Below, piece after piece: positions 7,393 to 15,569 of a stretch of 22,892 bases of DNA. The translations under genes and the position numbers were made by a program. The notes below the pieces were generated by a model that had not been told where the DNA came from, searched no databases, and saw nothing but the letters and a program-made list of their open reading frames with translations. This stretch comes from JAEXNA01 sp037968995 (GTDB taxonomy: Bacteria; Vulcanimicrobiota; Xenobia; Xenobiales; JADMJV01), in NCBI GenBank assembly GCA_037968995.1, contig JBBKWP010000021.1, forward strand, positions 1 to 22,892, written 5' to 3'. Every line of letters begins with the position of its first letter. Within the stretch, counting starts at the first letter, position 1.

Positions 7393-8763
7393 CTACAATT
7401 CGGTCGCTTGAGCTAGCGCGCGATACAATTCTTTGATCAGTTCGATACCCTTGTAGAAGTTCTCCACGCGAAAATGCTCGTTGGGAGCGTGAAGATTTTC
7501 GTCACTGAGGCCCAATCCTAAGAGCACCCCAGGCAGGCCTAGAACCCGTTGGAAATCATCCATGATGGGGATGGAACCGCCTTCGCGAACTCGGACCGGT
7601 TCTTTCCCGTAGAAGTTGCGAACGGCTTGGGCCGCGGCCTCAAGCGTGGGATGATTCGGATCGGTGATCCAGGGTGGGTTGGCCTGGATATGGGTGACTT
7701 GGCATTTCATGCTGTCGGGACAGAGTTCATGAATGTAAGCTTCCAGAAGCTGCGATATCTTCACAGGGTCTTGGTGAGGTACTAGTCGACAACTCACTTT
7801 GGCCATAGCGTGGGCCGGCAAGACGGTCTTCGCTCCCTTGCCGGTGTACCCGGAAAGCAGACCGTTGACTTCGACGGTGGGTCGCGCTGTGCGGGACTCG
7901 AGACCGTTGTAGCCATCCTCAGGGTTCAGGCGGTTCACGCCCACGGCTTGAGCCAGCGTTTCGTTCTTGAAGTCGAGTGACGCATAAGCCTGCCGCTCCG
8001 AGACCGTCATATCCTCGGCTTCGTCGTAAAAACCTGGAATCAAGACCTTGCCATGCGAATCTCTGAGTTGGGCGAGGATCTTGGAGAGTTCGTCCGCCGG
8101 GTTAGGGACCGCGCCCCCAAAGTAGCCGGAATGGAGGTCTCCGTCGGCGCCCTGGAGATCGATCTGATGGTAGGTTAACCCTCGCAGTCCGTAAATCAGG
8201 GAGGGGTGACCGGGAGCGTACATCGCCGTGTCCGAGATGACGAGAACGTCGGCCTTTAGGCGCTCCTTGTGTTCGGCCAGAAAGGGTGCGATGTTCGGAC
8301 TCCCTACTTCTTCCTCGCCCTCAATCATGATTTTCAGATTGACGGGAAGGGTCCCCTCGTCTTTAAGGAGACCGTCAACAGCCTTGAGGTGGCAAAGAAA
8401 CTGACCTTTGTCGTCGGTCGCACCTCGAGCGAAAATCATACCGTCGCGTATGGTAGGCTCGAAGGGAGGGCTGTGCCAAAGTTCGAGGGGATCCGCTGGC
8501 TGCACATCGTAGTGGCCGTAGACCAGGACGGTATGTAGACTAGGGTCTACCAGATAGTCGCCATAGACAATCGGGTGTCCGGCCGTTTCGAAAATCTCGA
8601 CGTTTTGAAGCCCCGCGCTCAGCATCTGCTTAGAGACCTCTTGCGCGCCTCTTAGGATGTCGGCCTTGAAGGCCGGGTCGGTGGACACACTGGGTATTCT
8701 CAAAAGGGTTTTAAGGTCTTCCAGGTAGCTAATTTTTCGTTCTTCACTCAGGTTTGATGGCAA
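7393..8763 (-). CDS. M20 family metallopeptidase (dipeptidase type)
   Basis: A 456-residue di-zinc peptidase of the M20/CNDP-like group, expected to hydrolyse dipeptides in the cytoplasm. Metal and catalytic residues are all visible: His84 and Asp86 in YGHYDVQP, the bridging Asp117 in RGATDDKGQ, Glu150/Glu151 in IEGEEEVGS, Asp178 in ISDTA, a late His in LHAPNEHF, and the lid-domain HSGYFGG at 211-217. The start is TTG at 8763: a strong AAGGAG lies 8 nt upstream and no ATG is suitably placed. Followed at 7 nt by glgC, a functional pairing that is not obvious. It diverges from the flavoprotein gene across 145 bp. Confidence 0.92.
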   Translation of the reverse strand: MPSNLSEERKISYLEDLKTLLRIPSVSTDPAFKADILRGAQEVSKQMLSAGLQNVEIFETAGHPIVYGDYLVDPSLHTVLVYGHYDVQPADPLELWHSPPFEPTIRDGMIFARGATDDKGQFLCHLKAVDGLLKDEGTLPVNLKIMIEGEEEVGSPNIAPFLAEHKERLKADVLVISDTAMYAPGHPSLIYGLRGLTYHQIDLQGADGDLHSGYFGGAVPNPADELSKILAQLRDSHGKVLIPGFYDEAEDMTVSERQAYASLDFKNETLAQAVGVNRLNPEDGYNGLESRTARPTVEVNGLLSGYTGKGAKTVLPAHAMAKVSCRLVPHQDPVKISQLLEAYIHELCPDSMKCQVTHIQANPPWITDPNHPTLEAAAQAVRNFYGKEPVRVREGGSIPIMDDFQRVLGLPGVLLGLGLSDENLHAPNEHFRVENFYKGIELIKELYRALAQATEL

Positions 8764-8771
8764 AATCTTTT

Positions 8772-8777
8772 CTCCTT
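8772..8777 (-). promoter_or_regulatory. Shine-Dalgarno site fixing a TTG start (M20 gene)
   Basis: AAGGAG on the minus strand, 8 nt before the TTG at 8763-8761. The site decides the start because no ATG or GTG stands at a usable distance. Confidence 0.75.
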
Positions 8778-8908
8778 AATTCAACGTTGTGGCGTTGCGC
8801 GTCGAAACTCCTCCCGCGGCTCAAACCGCATCAAACGAGAGGATCTACACAGGGTTTCGTCACTTTCCCGAAGAAGCCGATGGCTGATAGGGGAGGTCTC
8901 AAATTCTT

Positions 8909-10537
8909 ATGGTAAATTCAAAGTTGGCTCTCGACGCAGCGTGCGAACAATGGCGACAGGTGGTTGGAGAGGAATTCGTTCTCCTCGATCGCGCGGAACT
9001 CGACTTAGCCTCTTCGGCGACGTATCCCACCGACGGACAAGTGACGTCTATCGTCAAGCCGGCGAACACCAAGGAAGTGAGTGCCTGTCTGATGGTCGCG
9101 CAGAAGACTCGCGTACCCGTCTATCCTATCAGCACTGGGAAAAATTGGGGTTATGGTTCCCGTGTGCCTCCTGTCGGAAGCGCTGCCATCCTAGACCTGG
9201 GTCGCATGAACAACATTCTCGACTACGATGACGAAATGGGTACCGTGACGGTAGAACCCGGAGTGACGTTTCGACAACTGGAAGCGCTTCTCGAGGAGAA
9301 CGGACGAAAGTTCTTTATGTCGGCTCCCGGCACCACCCCGGATGCCAGCGTGATCGGAAACGCACTTGAGCGCGGTTGGGGTTTCGGTCCCTACTCGGAC
9401 CGCTTTGACTACATGTGCGGGATGCAGGTCGTGCTCCCCGATGGCGAGATCGTCGAAACCGGAATGGAGCGCTTCCCCAACAGCCAGTGCGCCCGTTACT
9501 TTCGTTGGGGAGTGGGTCCTTGGTTTGACGGAATGTTCACCCAGTCCAATCTCGGTGTGGTCACTCGAATGACAATTTTCTTAGCTCCCACGCCGTCGGA
9601 TTTCGTGTCCTTTGTTTATCGTTTCGATGACATCGAACGCATGGAGAACCTGGTCGACGCACTGCGCGACCTGCGACTCAAACAGATCTTGCGCACCAAT
9701 TTCAAGCTGCAGAATTTCTATCGCCAACTTATGGCCAAAGGCCAGTTCCCCTACGACGAGACGGACGGGGCTTGGACGCTTTCGCCCGCCCTCGAAGCCG
9801 TCAAACGCAAACAGTACGGGATGGGGAAATGGAACGGTGCCGGTGCTCTTTACTGCTGGTCGCCGCAGCAAGCCAAAGCGGAGATCGACATTGTGCGGGC
9901 CGCCCTCGAGCCCCACGTGGACACCTTGCTCTTCTTCGACCGTGAATTGGAGGCCAACGCTGAGGAGCGTCGCGACCAGGTTCTCGAGGAGACGGGTTAT
10001 GACCTAAAGAAATGCCTGACCCGCTATTACCACGATACTCGTTTTCTGGGTGTCGACCGTGGCAACAAGGGGATGGATATGGCCTACTGGCGTAAGGAAA
10101 AACCGGCCCCATCCGATCCCCAACTCGACCGCGACAAAGTCGGTTTCATATGGGTGGACCCGATCATTCCTTTCCGTGGCCGGAACGTCCGTGAAGCGAC
10201 GGATCTGATCACGGAAATACAGAGTAAGCACGGTTTTGAACCGAACATCGGTTTGAACTGCACCACTGAGCGCTCGATTTTTACCACAGGGGCCATCGTC
10301 TACGATCGCGAGGAACCCGGACGGGATGAGAAGGCCCTAGCCTGTGCTCGAGAAGCCGTGGAGCGCCTCGCCGACAAGGGCTACATTCTCGGTCGCTTGA
10401 CCACCGACAGTATGCCGCTGCTACAAAGGGCGCAACAGGGGTCTAAGAATCTCCAGGAAAAAGTGAAGCTGGCCCTCGACCCCAACCGTATCTTGGCGCC
10501 GGGTCGCTACGAGTGCGTTACGCCTCCGGGTTCTTAA
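8909..10537 (+). CDS. FAD-linked oxidoreductase, p-cresol methylhydroxylase/vanillyl-alcohol oxidase type
   Basis: A 542-residue flavoprotein of the VAO/PCMH family. The FAD-binding loop ISTGKNWGYGSRVPP (74-88) and VTVEPGVTFRQLEAL are almost the form found in PchF of p-cresol methylhydroxylase. So are GNALERGWGFGPYSDRFDYMCGM (split here by the family's glycines), WGVGPWFDGMFTQSNLGVVT and the C-terminal LDPNRILAPGRYE. Tyr393 in AYWR lines up by eye with the PchF Tyr that binds FAD covalently. Family members oxidise para-alkyl phenols and related alcohols. No cytochrome c subunit gene is adjacent, so the electron acceptor is unknown; oxygen is possible. GGGGAGG lies about 12 nt upstream of the ATG. 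Its last 20 bp overlap the convergent exporter gene. No signal peptide. Confidence 0.88.
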   Translation: MVNSKLALDAACEQWRQVVGEEFVLLDRAELDLASSATYPTDGQVTSIVKPANTKEVSACLMVAQKTRVPVYPISTGKNWGYGSRVPPVGSAAILDLGRMNNILDYDDEMGTVTVEPGVTFRQLEALLEENGRKFFMSAPGTTPDASVIGNALERGWGFGPYSDRFDYMCGMQVVLPDGEIVETGMERFPNSQCARYFRWGVGPWFDGMFTQSNLGVVTRMTIFLAPTPSDFVSFVYRFDDIERMENLVDALRDLRLKQILRTNFKLQNFYRQLMAKGQFPYDETDGAWTLSPALEAVKRKQYGMGKWNGAGALYCWSPQQAKAEIDIVRAALEPHVDTLLFFDRELEANAEERRDQVLEETGYDLKKCLTRYYHDTRFLGVDRGNKGMDMAYWRKEKPAPSDPQLDRDKVGFIWVDPIIPFRGRNVREATDLITEIQSKHGFEPNIGLNCTTERSIFTTGAIVYDREEPGRDEKALACAREAVERLADKGYILGRLTTDSMPLLQRAQQGSKNLQEKVKLALDPNRILAPGRYECVTPPGS

Positions 10538-11429
10538 CCGGGCGGAAGTGTTCCGCGACCGACGCTGCACCCGCCGCGAGGAGGACGAGGCCCATACCGG
10601 TCAACTCCAAGGCGTTGAGGGTTTGCTGCATGACCATCCACCCAAGGACGCCTGCGAACACGGGTTTCAGCAACGTTCCGATGCTGGCCTCAATCGCTGA
10701 CAAGGTCCGAGTGGCTGAAGCCAGCATGCTCTGTCCGATCAGAGCGCACAGACTGTAGCCGACCGCGTACCCCCACATCTCAAGAGTGGTGGGCCATCCA
10801 CCGTCGAAGCAGAACGGTAAGGCCAACGCCATGGTCACGGCGGCATACCAAAAATTGATGACATTGGGACTGTCGGTGTGCCGAAGGCGGCGCATGCAGA
10901 TGATCTCTAAAGCGTTGAAGAATCCTCCGGCCAGACCCGCACCGATTCCCAGATGACTGACCGAACCCAAATCCAAGGCGTGATCGGGTTGGACCAGGAG
11001 CCATAAGCCCAAAGCAGCGACCGGTAGTGCCAGAAACTCCATGCCGAGGGGACGGATCCCGAGCAGAACCCAAGCCAAGAAGAAGGTCCAAAGAGGGGCG
11101 GTCTTCTGCAGAAGACTGGCGATCGAGATCGGGATTCGTGTGGCGGCGATGATGGTGCAGGCCTGGGTCACGACCCCGACTCCCCCTCGAAGAAGCAGCA
11201 GTTTGCGATGCCCTCCCTTCGCCAGCGAACGATTGCGATAGGCCCAAGGACCGAGTGCTGAGAAAAAGACGAGACCCCGAATCACCAGAAGGTTTTCCAC
11301 TGGGACGGCTCCATGGGTCAACCCCACGAAAAGAACCACGCCGGCAAGCGCCAGCGTGGCTCCAATCATGAGAAGAAAGCCACGCCCCTTCTCTGTTCGG
11401 TCTAGAGGCCGGGGTGAATTGACTTCCAC
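10518..11429 (-). CDS. EamA/DMT family transporter
   Basis: A 303-residue membrane protein with about ten hydrophobic helices in two EamA-type halves. The first half contains the family-typical VGVVTQACTIIAATRIPISIA segment (interrupted by short polar turns), with the PLWTFFLAWVLLG helix. The second half ends with IEASIGTLLKPVFAGVLGW, the usual internal-repeat counterpart. The family exports amino acids, nucleotides and other metabolites. It starts with GTG 6 nt after the ATP-grasp stop and has only a weak ribosome site, consistent with coupling to that gene. The tight pairing with a ligase suggests it exports the ligase product or protects against it. The 3' end overlaps the flavoprotein gene tail to tail by 20 bp. 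Confidence 0.9.
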   Translation of the reverse strand: MEVNSPRPLDRTEKGRGFLLMIGATLALAGVVLFVGLTHGAVPVENLLVIRGLVFFSALGPWAYRNRSLAKGGHRKLLLLRGGVGVVTQACTIIAATRIPISIASLLQKTAPLWTFFLAWVLLGIRPLGMEFLALPVAALGLWLLVQPDHALDLGSVSHLGIGAGLAGGFFNALEIICMRRLRHTDSPNVINFWYAAVTMALALPFCFDGGWPTTLEMWGYAVGYSLCALIGQSMLASATRTLSAIEASIGTLLKPVFAGVLGWMVMQQTLNALELTGMGLVLLAAGAASVAEHFRPVKNPEA

Positions 11430-11435
11430 AGGCTC

Positions 11436-12836
11436 TTAGGCGGGTTGTAGCGCGGGGACCGCCGCAGATTGCGGTATGGCGATCTCAGGCAGAACGTAGG
11501 CGCCGGTGATGGCGTTGACGACCTCGTGAGGCGAGACTCTGGCGACGATGCTGGAAACTCCCATGTGCCGGAAGTAGACCCCGCCCACAATTCGAACTTC
11601 CTCCAACTTAACGCCTTCCGGTCCGGAGTGCGCCACGTTGAAGAAGTGGGGATCGACACGAGACTGCGCTAGGTAGGGAACTTGACCTTCGAGGATCTCC
11701 TTGACCATGCCGGCCCAGTCGCTCGACGAATGGTCGCGACCGCTCCAGATGCCAGAACCCCGGTAGTCGTTGCGCGGCTTCAGGATCCACTGACCCTGGT
11801 CCTTGAGGATCATCTCCTTGACGTTATCGCCCTTCTCGGTCATGGATTCGGGCGTTATCGAGTAGGTGGCCGGGGTGTGTTTGTCGATGAAATCGAGTTC
11901 CTCGGAGGTCATCGCTAGACGAACGGCCGGGGTGCGCATGGAGGCGAAAATACCCTTGTCCTCAGCCACCGTCAGGCAAGCAAAGTTGTTGATGCTGAGA
12001 AAGGCGTTATTTTGCAAACCTTCCAAAAACACGTGATAGCGATCGTGCGCTCCCTCGCTCCAGTGGTGCTGAGACCCGAAAATGCGAAACTTGTTGAAGG
12101 TCGCCTTCACTCGCTCTCCACCCAGTCGGTACTGTCCGTTGGCGTGTTCTAAATCAGCGACGTCTCCAACAGCGACCTTGACTCCGGCCGCCTCACAACT
12201 CTTCTTGATCATGGCGACTTCGTGCATTTTGTGATTCTCGTCCACCAAGATGGCCAGAACACCGTCGCCTTGATCGAAGGTCGCGACGGCCGAGCGAATG
12301 TACTCTCCGAAGGTTTCGAAGCGATCGGGAGTCTCGCCCGACATCCCCTCAAAGCCCAAGAAGTCTGGGGCGGTCTCAACGAAGCGCTGCTGCACGTAGT
12401 GACCCGGTAGGTAGCCGCTGGCCATAGCCGCATTGGTTTCGATGAACAACGGACGACCTTCACTGCTGATAATAAAATCGTATCGCCCATACTCTTGCCA
12501 GGTGACGAGTTGGCGATGCATCAGCGGGCGAAAGAGCGTGTAGCGCCGGTTGTATCCCACCACGTCATCGATGCCGTTGGCATACATCTGTAGGATGCGC
12601 TCAACAACCTGGTAGAGCATTCGCCCAAGATGAGCCAAGGAGTTTCTCTCGGTGGCTGTCATGGCTACCGGACATGGTTGGACGTCCCAGTGGGAATAGT
12701 AGTCCTCGTCGATCTCCTTGCGCAGGTAGTCATTGAGATCTTTGGTGTAGGCGGCGTAGTCTTTGGAGTTTTGCATCGCCTTTTCGGCGAGCGCTCCAGT
12801 GCGGTCCAGTACTGGACGGAAATCCTGAATGGGCAT
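11436..12836 (-). CDS. ATP-grasp domain ligase-like protein (circularly permuted type)
   Basis: A 466-residue protein. RYDFIISSEGRPLFIETNAA (118-137) with MASGYLPG after it, and ILKPRNDYRGSGIWSGRD (351-368), resemble the acidic metal-binding and the Lys/Gly-rich nucleotide-binding blocks of permuted ATP-grasp enzymes, such as the glutathionylspermidine-synthase-like group. Those enzymes join a carboxylate to an amine or thiol through an acyl-phosphate. The open frame extends to 13064, but the Met at 12836 has GGGGAGG 6 nt upstream and leaves a 112-bp divergent promoter region, so that start is chosen. Followed at 6 nt by the EamA exporter. Substrates are unknown; the fold call rests on motifs read by eye. 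Confidence 0.72.
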   Translation of the reverse strand: MPIQDFRPVLDRTGALAEKAMQNSKDYAAYTKDLNDYLRKEIDEDYYSHWDVQPCPVAMTATERNSLAHLGRMLYQVVERILQMYANGIDDVVGYNRRYTLFRPLMHRQLVTWQEYGRYDFIISSEGRPLFIETNAAMASGYLPGHYVQQRFVETAPDFLGFEGMSGETPDRFETFGEYIRSAVATFDQGDGVLAILVDENHKMHEVAMIKKSCEAAGVKVAVGDVADLEHANGQYRLGGERVKATFNKFRIFGSQHHWSEGAHDRYHVFLEGLQNNAFLSINNFACLTVAEDKGIFASMRTPAVRLAMTSEELDFIDKHTPATYSITPESMTEKGDNVKEMILKDQGQWILKPRNDYRGSGIWSGRDHSSSDWAGMVKEILEGQVPYLAQSRVDPHFFNVAHSGPEGVKLEEVRIVGGVYFRHMGVSSIVARVSPHEVVNAITGAYVLPEIAIPQSAAVPALQPA

Positions 12837-12948
12837 AATGTTCCTCCCCTTGTAGAAGCGTGAATCGTTGGTGGATAACTGTTTCTTTGCATTAGGCCTA
12901 CTGTAATCCTGCAGGTTAGGCAAGCCTCTCCACGAAGGCACCCACATC
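12837..12948. promoter_or_regulatory. Divergent promoter region between ligase/exporter pair and reductase trio
   Basis: 112 bp separates two divergent units. It contains several short perfect palindromes: TAGGCCTA (near 12895), CCTGCAGG (near 12910) and AGGC-AA-GCCT (near 12920). They may be operator half-sites, but each is short enough to occur by chance. I could not fix -35/-10 boxes on either strand. Confidence 0.4.
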
Positions 12949-13542
12949 ATGTCTATCCGCATTTTGGCCCTCGCGGGCAGTATCGTCAGTACTTGTTTCA
13001 ACCGCCGCCTGTTGGACCTTTCGCTGGAGGAAGCGAAAATGCAGGGAGCAGAAATCACCTTCATGGACCTGCACGAAACGAGGTTTCCTCACTTTTCCTT
13101 CGACGACGAAACTCGAAGCGGTCTGCCCGATGTCGCAAGAACTCTTAAGCGCCATTTGCGGACACATCAGGGCCTGCTGGTGGCGGCGCCCGAGTTCAAC
13201 GGTTCTTTCTGCTCGACCCTGAAAGCTGCCATCGATTGGGGAACGCGACCCGACCCGGACGACCCCGAGGCCGGTAACTTCCAGGGAAAAATCGGAGCGG
13301 TCTTGAGCGCGTCGAAATGGGACCACGCTGGTCTCAGGGGTCTCGGGCATCTGCGCACGGTTCTTTCTTGTGTGGGTGTGACCCTCATTCCAGCCACCGT
13401 TTCCATGCCTCACGCCCGCGAAGCCTTCACCGAGGATTGGGAAACGAAGAATCCCTACTACGGTCGTGAAGCCCGAAGAGTGGGTCGAGAGTTGGTAGAA
13501 GCGGTGAAGCGGTTCGTCCCCATGGAGGTTGCCCAAGCGTGA
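12949..13542 (+). CDS. NADPH-dependent FMN reductase family flavoprotein
   Basis: A 197-residue flavodoxin-fold protein of the NADPH-dependent FMN/quinone reductase family. The phosphate-binding loop begins at GSIVSTCFNRR (10-20), the isoalloxazine-contacting loop is APEFNGSFCSTLKAAIDW (80-97), and SASKWDHAGLRG continues the fold. Members reduce FMN, quinones, azo compounds or chromate with NAD(P)H in the cytoplasm. GAAGG lies 10 nt upstream of the ATG. Its stop overlaps the next gene as GTGA, so translation is coupled. It could supply reducing power to a neighbouring enzyme or simply serve as a quinone reductase. Confidence 0.9.
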   Translation: MSIRILALAGSIVSTCFNRRLLDLSLEEAKMQGAEITFMDLHETRFPHFSFDDETRSGLPDVARTLKRHLRTHQGLLVAAPEFNGSFCSTLKAAIDWGTRPDPDDPEAGNFQGKIGAVLSASKWDHAGLRGLGHLRTVLSCVGVTLIPATVSMPHAREAFTEDWETKNPYYGREARRVGRELVEAVKRFVPMEVAQA

Positions 13543-14360
13543 TACCCTCTGCTCTCTTGGCCCTTCAAGACCTTGCGGAAGAAGCGTTCGAGGCGAGAAG
13601 CGCGGGCTGTCTGGAGCGCGTCCCGGCGGTCATTTTATCTATCGGGACCCCCTCCGGCGGACGATTCAGTCTCATACACGGTGGACAGACCGAAACGGTC
13701 GAACCTGTGGGTATCGCCTTCGCCACCTTGAAGTACGTCGCTCACGCCCCTCTCGGCCTGTTTGGGGTTCTCTTCCCCGGCCCCTTAACCGTGGAGAAAC
13801 CGCTGACAAAAAAGCTTGAGGCGCTGCGCGAGATGTTTGAGAAAACGATCGACGAACTCGACTCGCTTCCGGTCGATCCCGAAGCGCGAGTCGCCTGCCG
13901 GAAGATTTTGCGCCAAAGTTTGGATTTCGCTTCCATCAAGAGCCCCATCGATAGAGAGGGCTTTAAGGCCTACGCCCGCCGGATCGAACTTCCGGTTCAG
14001 CAAACCATGGCCATCTCCGCACGAGCCCAACTCGACGGAATCGGAGAGCAACTCGCCCGCTGGCGGAAACGGGTGGGGGAGACCGACTGGAATTTGCTTT
14101 ATGCCGCCACGGCGAGTGGGTGGGCGAGAGTGAATAACTCGCCTCGACAGCAGGCCTTGGCTCAAGCCATGGGCCCTGATGGCGCTCGCAACCGACTTTT
14201 TTGTATCCAGGGCGTGAAAACGGAAGAGGCCCTGCTGGCGCGACTTTCTAAGATTTTGAACCAGCACGATCTGGGCGAACTGTTCTTCGAGGATCGTGAG
14301 CGCATGGACGAAGATCTGATGGGGCGACCCGCCCAAAAAATCTTAGCGGTGGGGGACTGA
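13539..14360 (+). CDS. Unrecognised soluble protein in the reductase/amidotransferase operon
   Basis: A 273-residue protein that I do not recognise. It starts with GTG inside the stop of the FMN reductase gene (4-nt overlap), and its own TGA directly abuts the ATG of the amidotransferase, so it is a true member of a coupled operon. The N-terminal 90 residues look beta-rich with mildly hydrophobic stretches (AIVL-type strands and HAPLGLFGVLFPGPL) but no real membrane span. The rest is mostly charged and helical, including KKLEALREMFEKTIDELDSL. There is no signal peptide and no obvious catalytic motif. Codon use looks like that of its neighbours. The context suggests a role with the amidotransferase. 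Confidence 0.75.
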   Translation: MIPSALLALQDLAEEAFEARSAGCLERVPAVILSIGTPSGGRFSLIHGGQTETVEPVGIAFATLKYVAHAPLGLFGVLFPGPLTVEKPLTKKLEALREMFEKTIDELDSLPVDPEARVACRKILRQSLDFASIKSPIDREGFKAYARRIELPVQQTMAISARAQLDGIGEQLARWRKRVGETDWNLLYAATASGWARVNNSPRQQALAQAMGPDGARNRLFCIQGVKTEEALLARLSKILNQHDLGELFFEDRERMDEDLMGRPAQKILAVGD

Positions 14361-15320
14361 ATGTGTCGTTGGCTGACATACATTGGACGTCCGATTTTGA
14401 TGTCGGACTTAGTCTTGGAGACCAACAACTCGTTGGTTCGGCAGACTCTTAATTTTGCGGGTTTTCAACCTCAACAGCACGTCACGCGGCATCCAGTTGA
14501 TGGTGATGGATTCGGTTTGGGTTGGTACGACCACTCCATCAGTCCCGAGCCGGCACGATTGGTGTTCGCGGACCCCGCTTGGAATAACCCCAATCTCGAG
14601 AATCTGAGTCATCTTCTTCGGACCCAACTCATGTTCGCCCACGTCCGCGCCGCCACGTTGCACTCGGCGGTCAGCCGAGAGAACTGTCACCCGTTCAAAT
14701 TCGGAAATCTCCTGTTCATGCACAACGGTGGGCTGGCGGGTTTCTCGACCATCCGTCGCAAGCTTTTGAACAGTCTGCCCGATCCCATCTTCGACTGCAT
14801 CCGTGGCACCACAGATTCAGAACATTGTTTCGCCCTGTTCCTCAGTCTTCTTCCGACTCTGGAAACGCCGATTCCTCCGCTCGTCTTGCGTGACACTATG
14901 GCGAAATTGGTAGGAATGTTGATGGAATGGTCTATGGACAAGGAGATCACGGAGCGTTCTTCCCTCAACTTCGCTGTCACCGACGGTCACTCATTGGTGG
15001 CCACGCGATTCTGCAACTGGCGCTATCCCGACCATCAAGTCGCTCAGTCGCTCTACTATTCAGTAGCCGGGGGGTTTGAGAGGGGCGCTGACGGGAATCT
15101 TCATCACTGTGAGATCGAGGGTGACAAACCTGGAGCGGTGATCATAAGCTCGGAGCCTCTCACCGCAGATTTTGCCAACCCTGACGATTGTCCTGAATGG
15201 GGCCCAGTACCGGAAGACTCGATCATCACGGTCACTCCAGAGTACGAAGTCTCTGTGGAAAGCCTCAAGGTCTCACACAGACCCTCCGCGCCGCCTCTCG
15301 CCACAGAGGCGGTCTTGTAG
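14361..15320 (+). CDS. Class II glutamine amidotransferase / EgtC-like amidohydrolase
   Basis: A 319-residue Ntn-type amidohydrolase. Cys2 in the N-terminal MCRW becomes the nucleophile after Met removal. Further family motifs are GDGFGLGWY (48-56), FAHVRAAT (92-99), RENCHPF (106-112) and MHNGGLAGF (120-128). A late VIISSEPL strand is also typical. This is the stand-alone YafJ/EgtC type: EgtC removes glutamate from a gamma-glutamyl intermediate of ergothioneine synthesis, while YafJ-like proteins are poorly known. No synthetase or EgtB/EgtD is adjacent, so an ergothioneine role cannot be claimed. The ATG follows the previous stop with no gap. Last gene of the plus-strand trio that diverges from an ATP-grasp ligase. 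Confidence 0.88.
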   Translation: MCRWLTYIGRPILMSDLVLETNNSLVRQTLNFAGFQPQQHVTRHPVDGDGFGLGWYDHSISPEPARLVFADPAWNNPNLENLSHLLRTQLMFAHVRAATLHSAVSRENCHPFKFGNLLFMHNGGLAGFSTIRRKLLNSLPDPIFDCIRGTTDSEHCFALFLSLLPTLETPIPPLVLRDTMAKLVGMLMEWSMDKEITERSSLNFAVTDGHSLVATRFCNWRYPDHQVAQSLYYSVAGGFERGADGNLHHCEIEGDKPGAVIISSEPLTADFANPDDCPEWGPVPEDSIITVTPEYEVSVESLKVSHRPSAPPLATEAVL

Positions 15321-15353
15321 AGAAGGCCTCGTGGTGGGGACCTTTCCAACTCA

Positions 15354-15464
15354 ATGAACTCAATTGTGTTGATCGCGATGGCGGTCATGCCAGGATTTTT
15401 ACTCATGATGTATTTCTACAAGAAAGACATCCATGAACCCAAGCCTGCCCCCCCGAACCCTTAG
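15354..15464 (+). CDS. 36-residue membrane microprotein resembling the PrsW N terminus
   Basis: A short reading frame in the same frame as, and 33 nt after, the amidotransferase stop. It encodes 36 residues: one hydrophobic helix (VLIAMAVMPGFLLMMYFY, 5-22), then KKDIHEPKP and a Pro-rich tail. The PG-x-LL-x-YFY-x-KD-x-x-EP pattern is that of the extreme N terminus of PrsW-type intramembrane proteases, whose catalytic part is absent here. There is no good Shine-Dalgarno site. It may be a degraded PrsW remnant or a genuine small membrane protein. A run of seven C near 15448-15454 precedes the stop, but shifting frame there does not restore a membrane protein. Confidence 0.45.
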   Translation: MNSIVLIAMAVMPGFLLMMYFYKKDIHEPKPAPPNP

Positions 15465-15569
15465 GGCTCACCCGTCTGCTTCGGTCTGTCGCGTTCCCTG
15501 CCGATGCGGCGGGAAACGACCGTTGGCTTCGGAATGAGGAAACGTTCAACAAATTTCTGGAGGTACGGT

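Noticed and set aside
12916..13536. Minus-strand open frame of about 206 codons opposite the FMN reductase
   Set aside because: The plus-strand frame has clear flavoprotein motifs and operon spacing; the antisense frame reads as low-complexity noise.
14361..15320. Ergothioneine biosynthesis cluster (EgtC)
   Set aside because: Only an EgtC-like protein is present; EgtB, EgtD and a gamma-glutamylcysteine synthetase are not recognisable, so the pathway cannot be claimed.
15448..15560. Frameshift at the seven-C run extending the PrsW-like fragment
   Set aside because: The alternative frame runs on for some 40 codons, but they lack any membrane helix or PrsW motif, so no full protein is restored.
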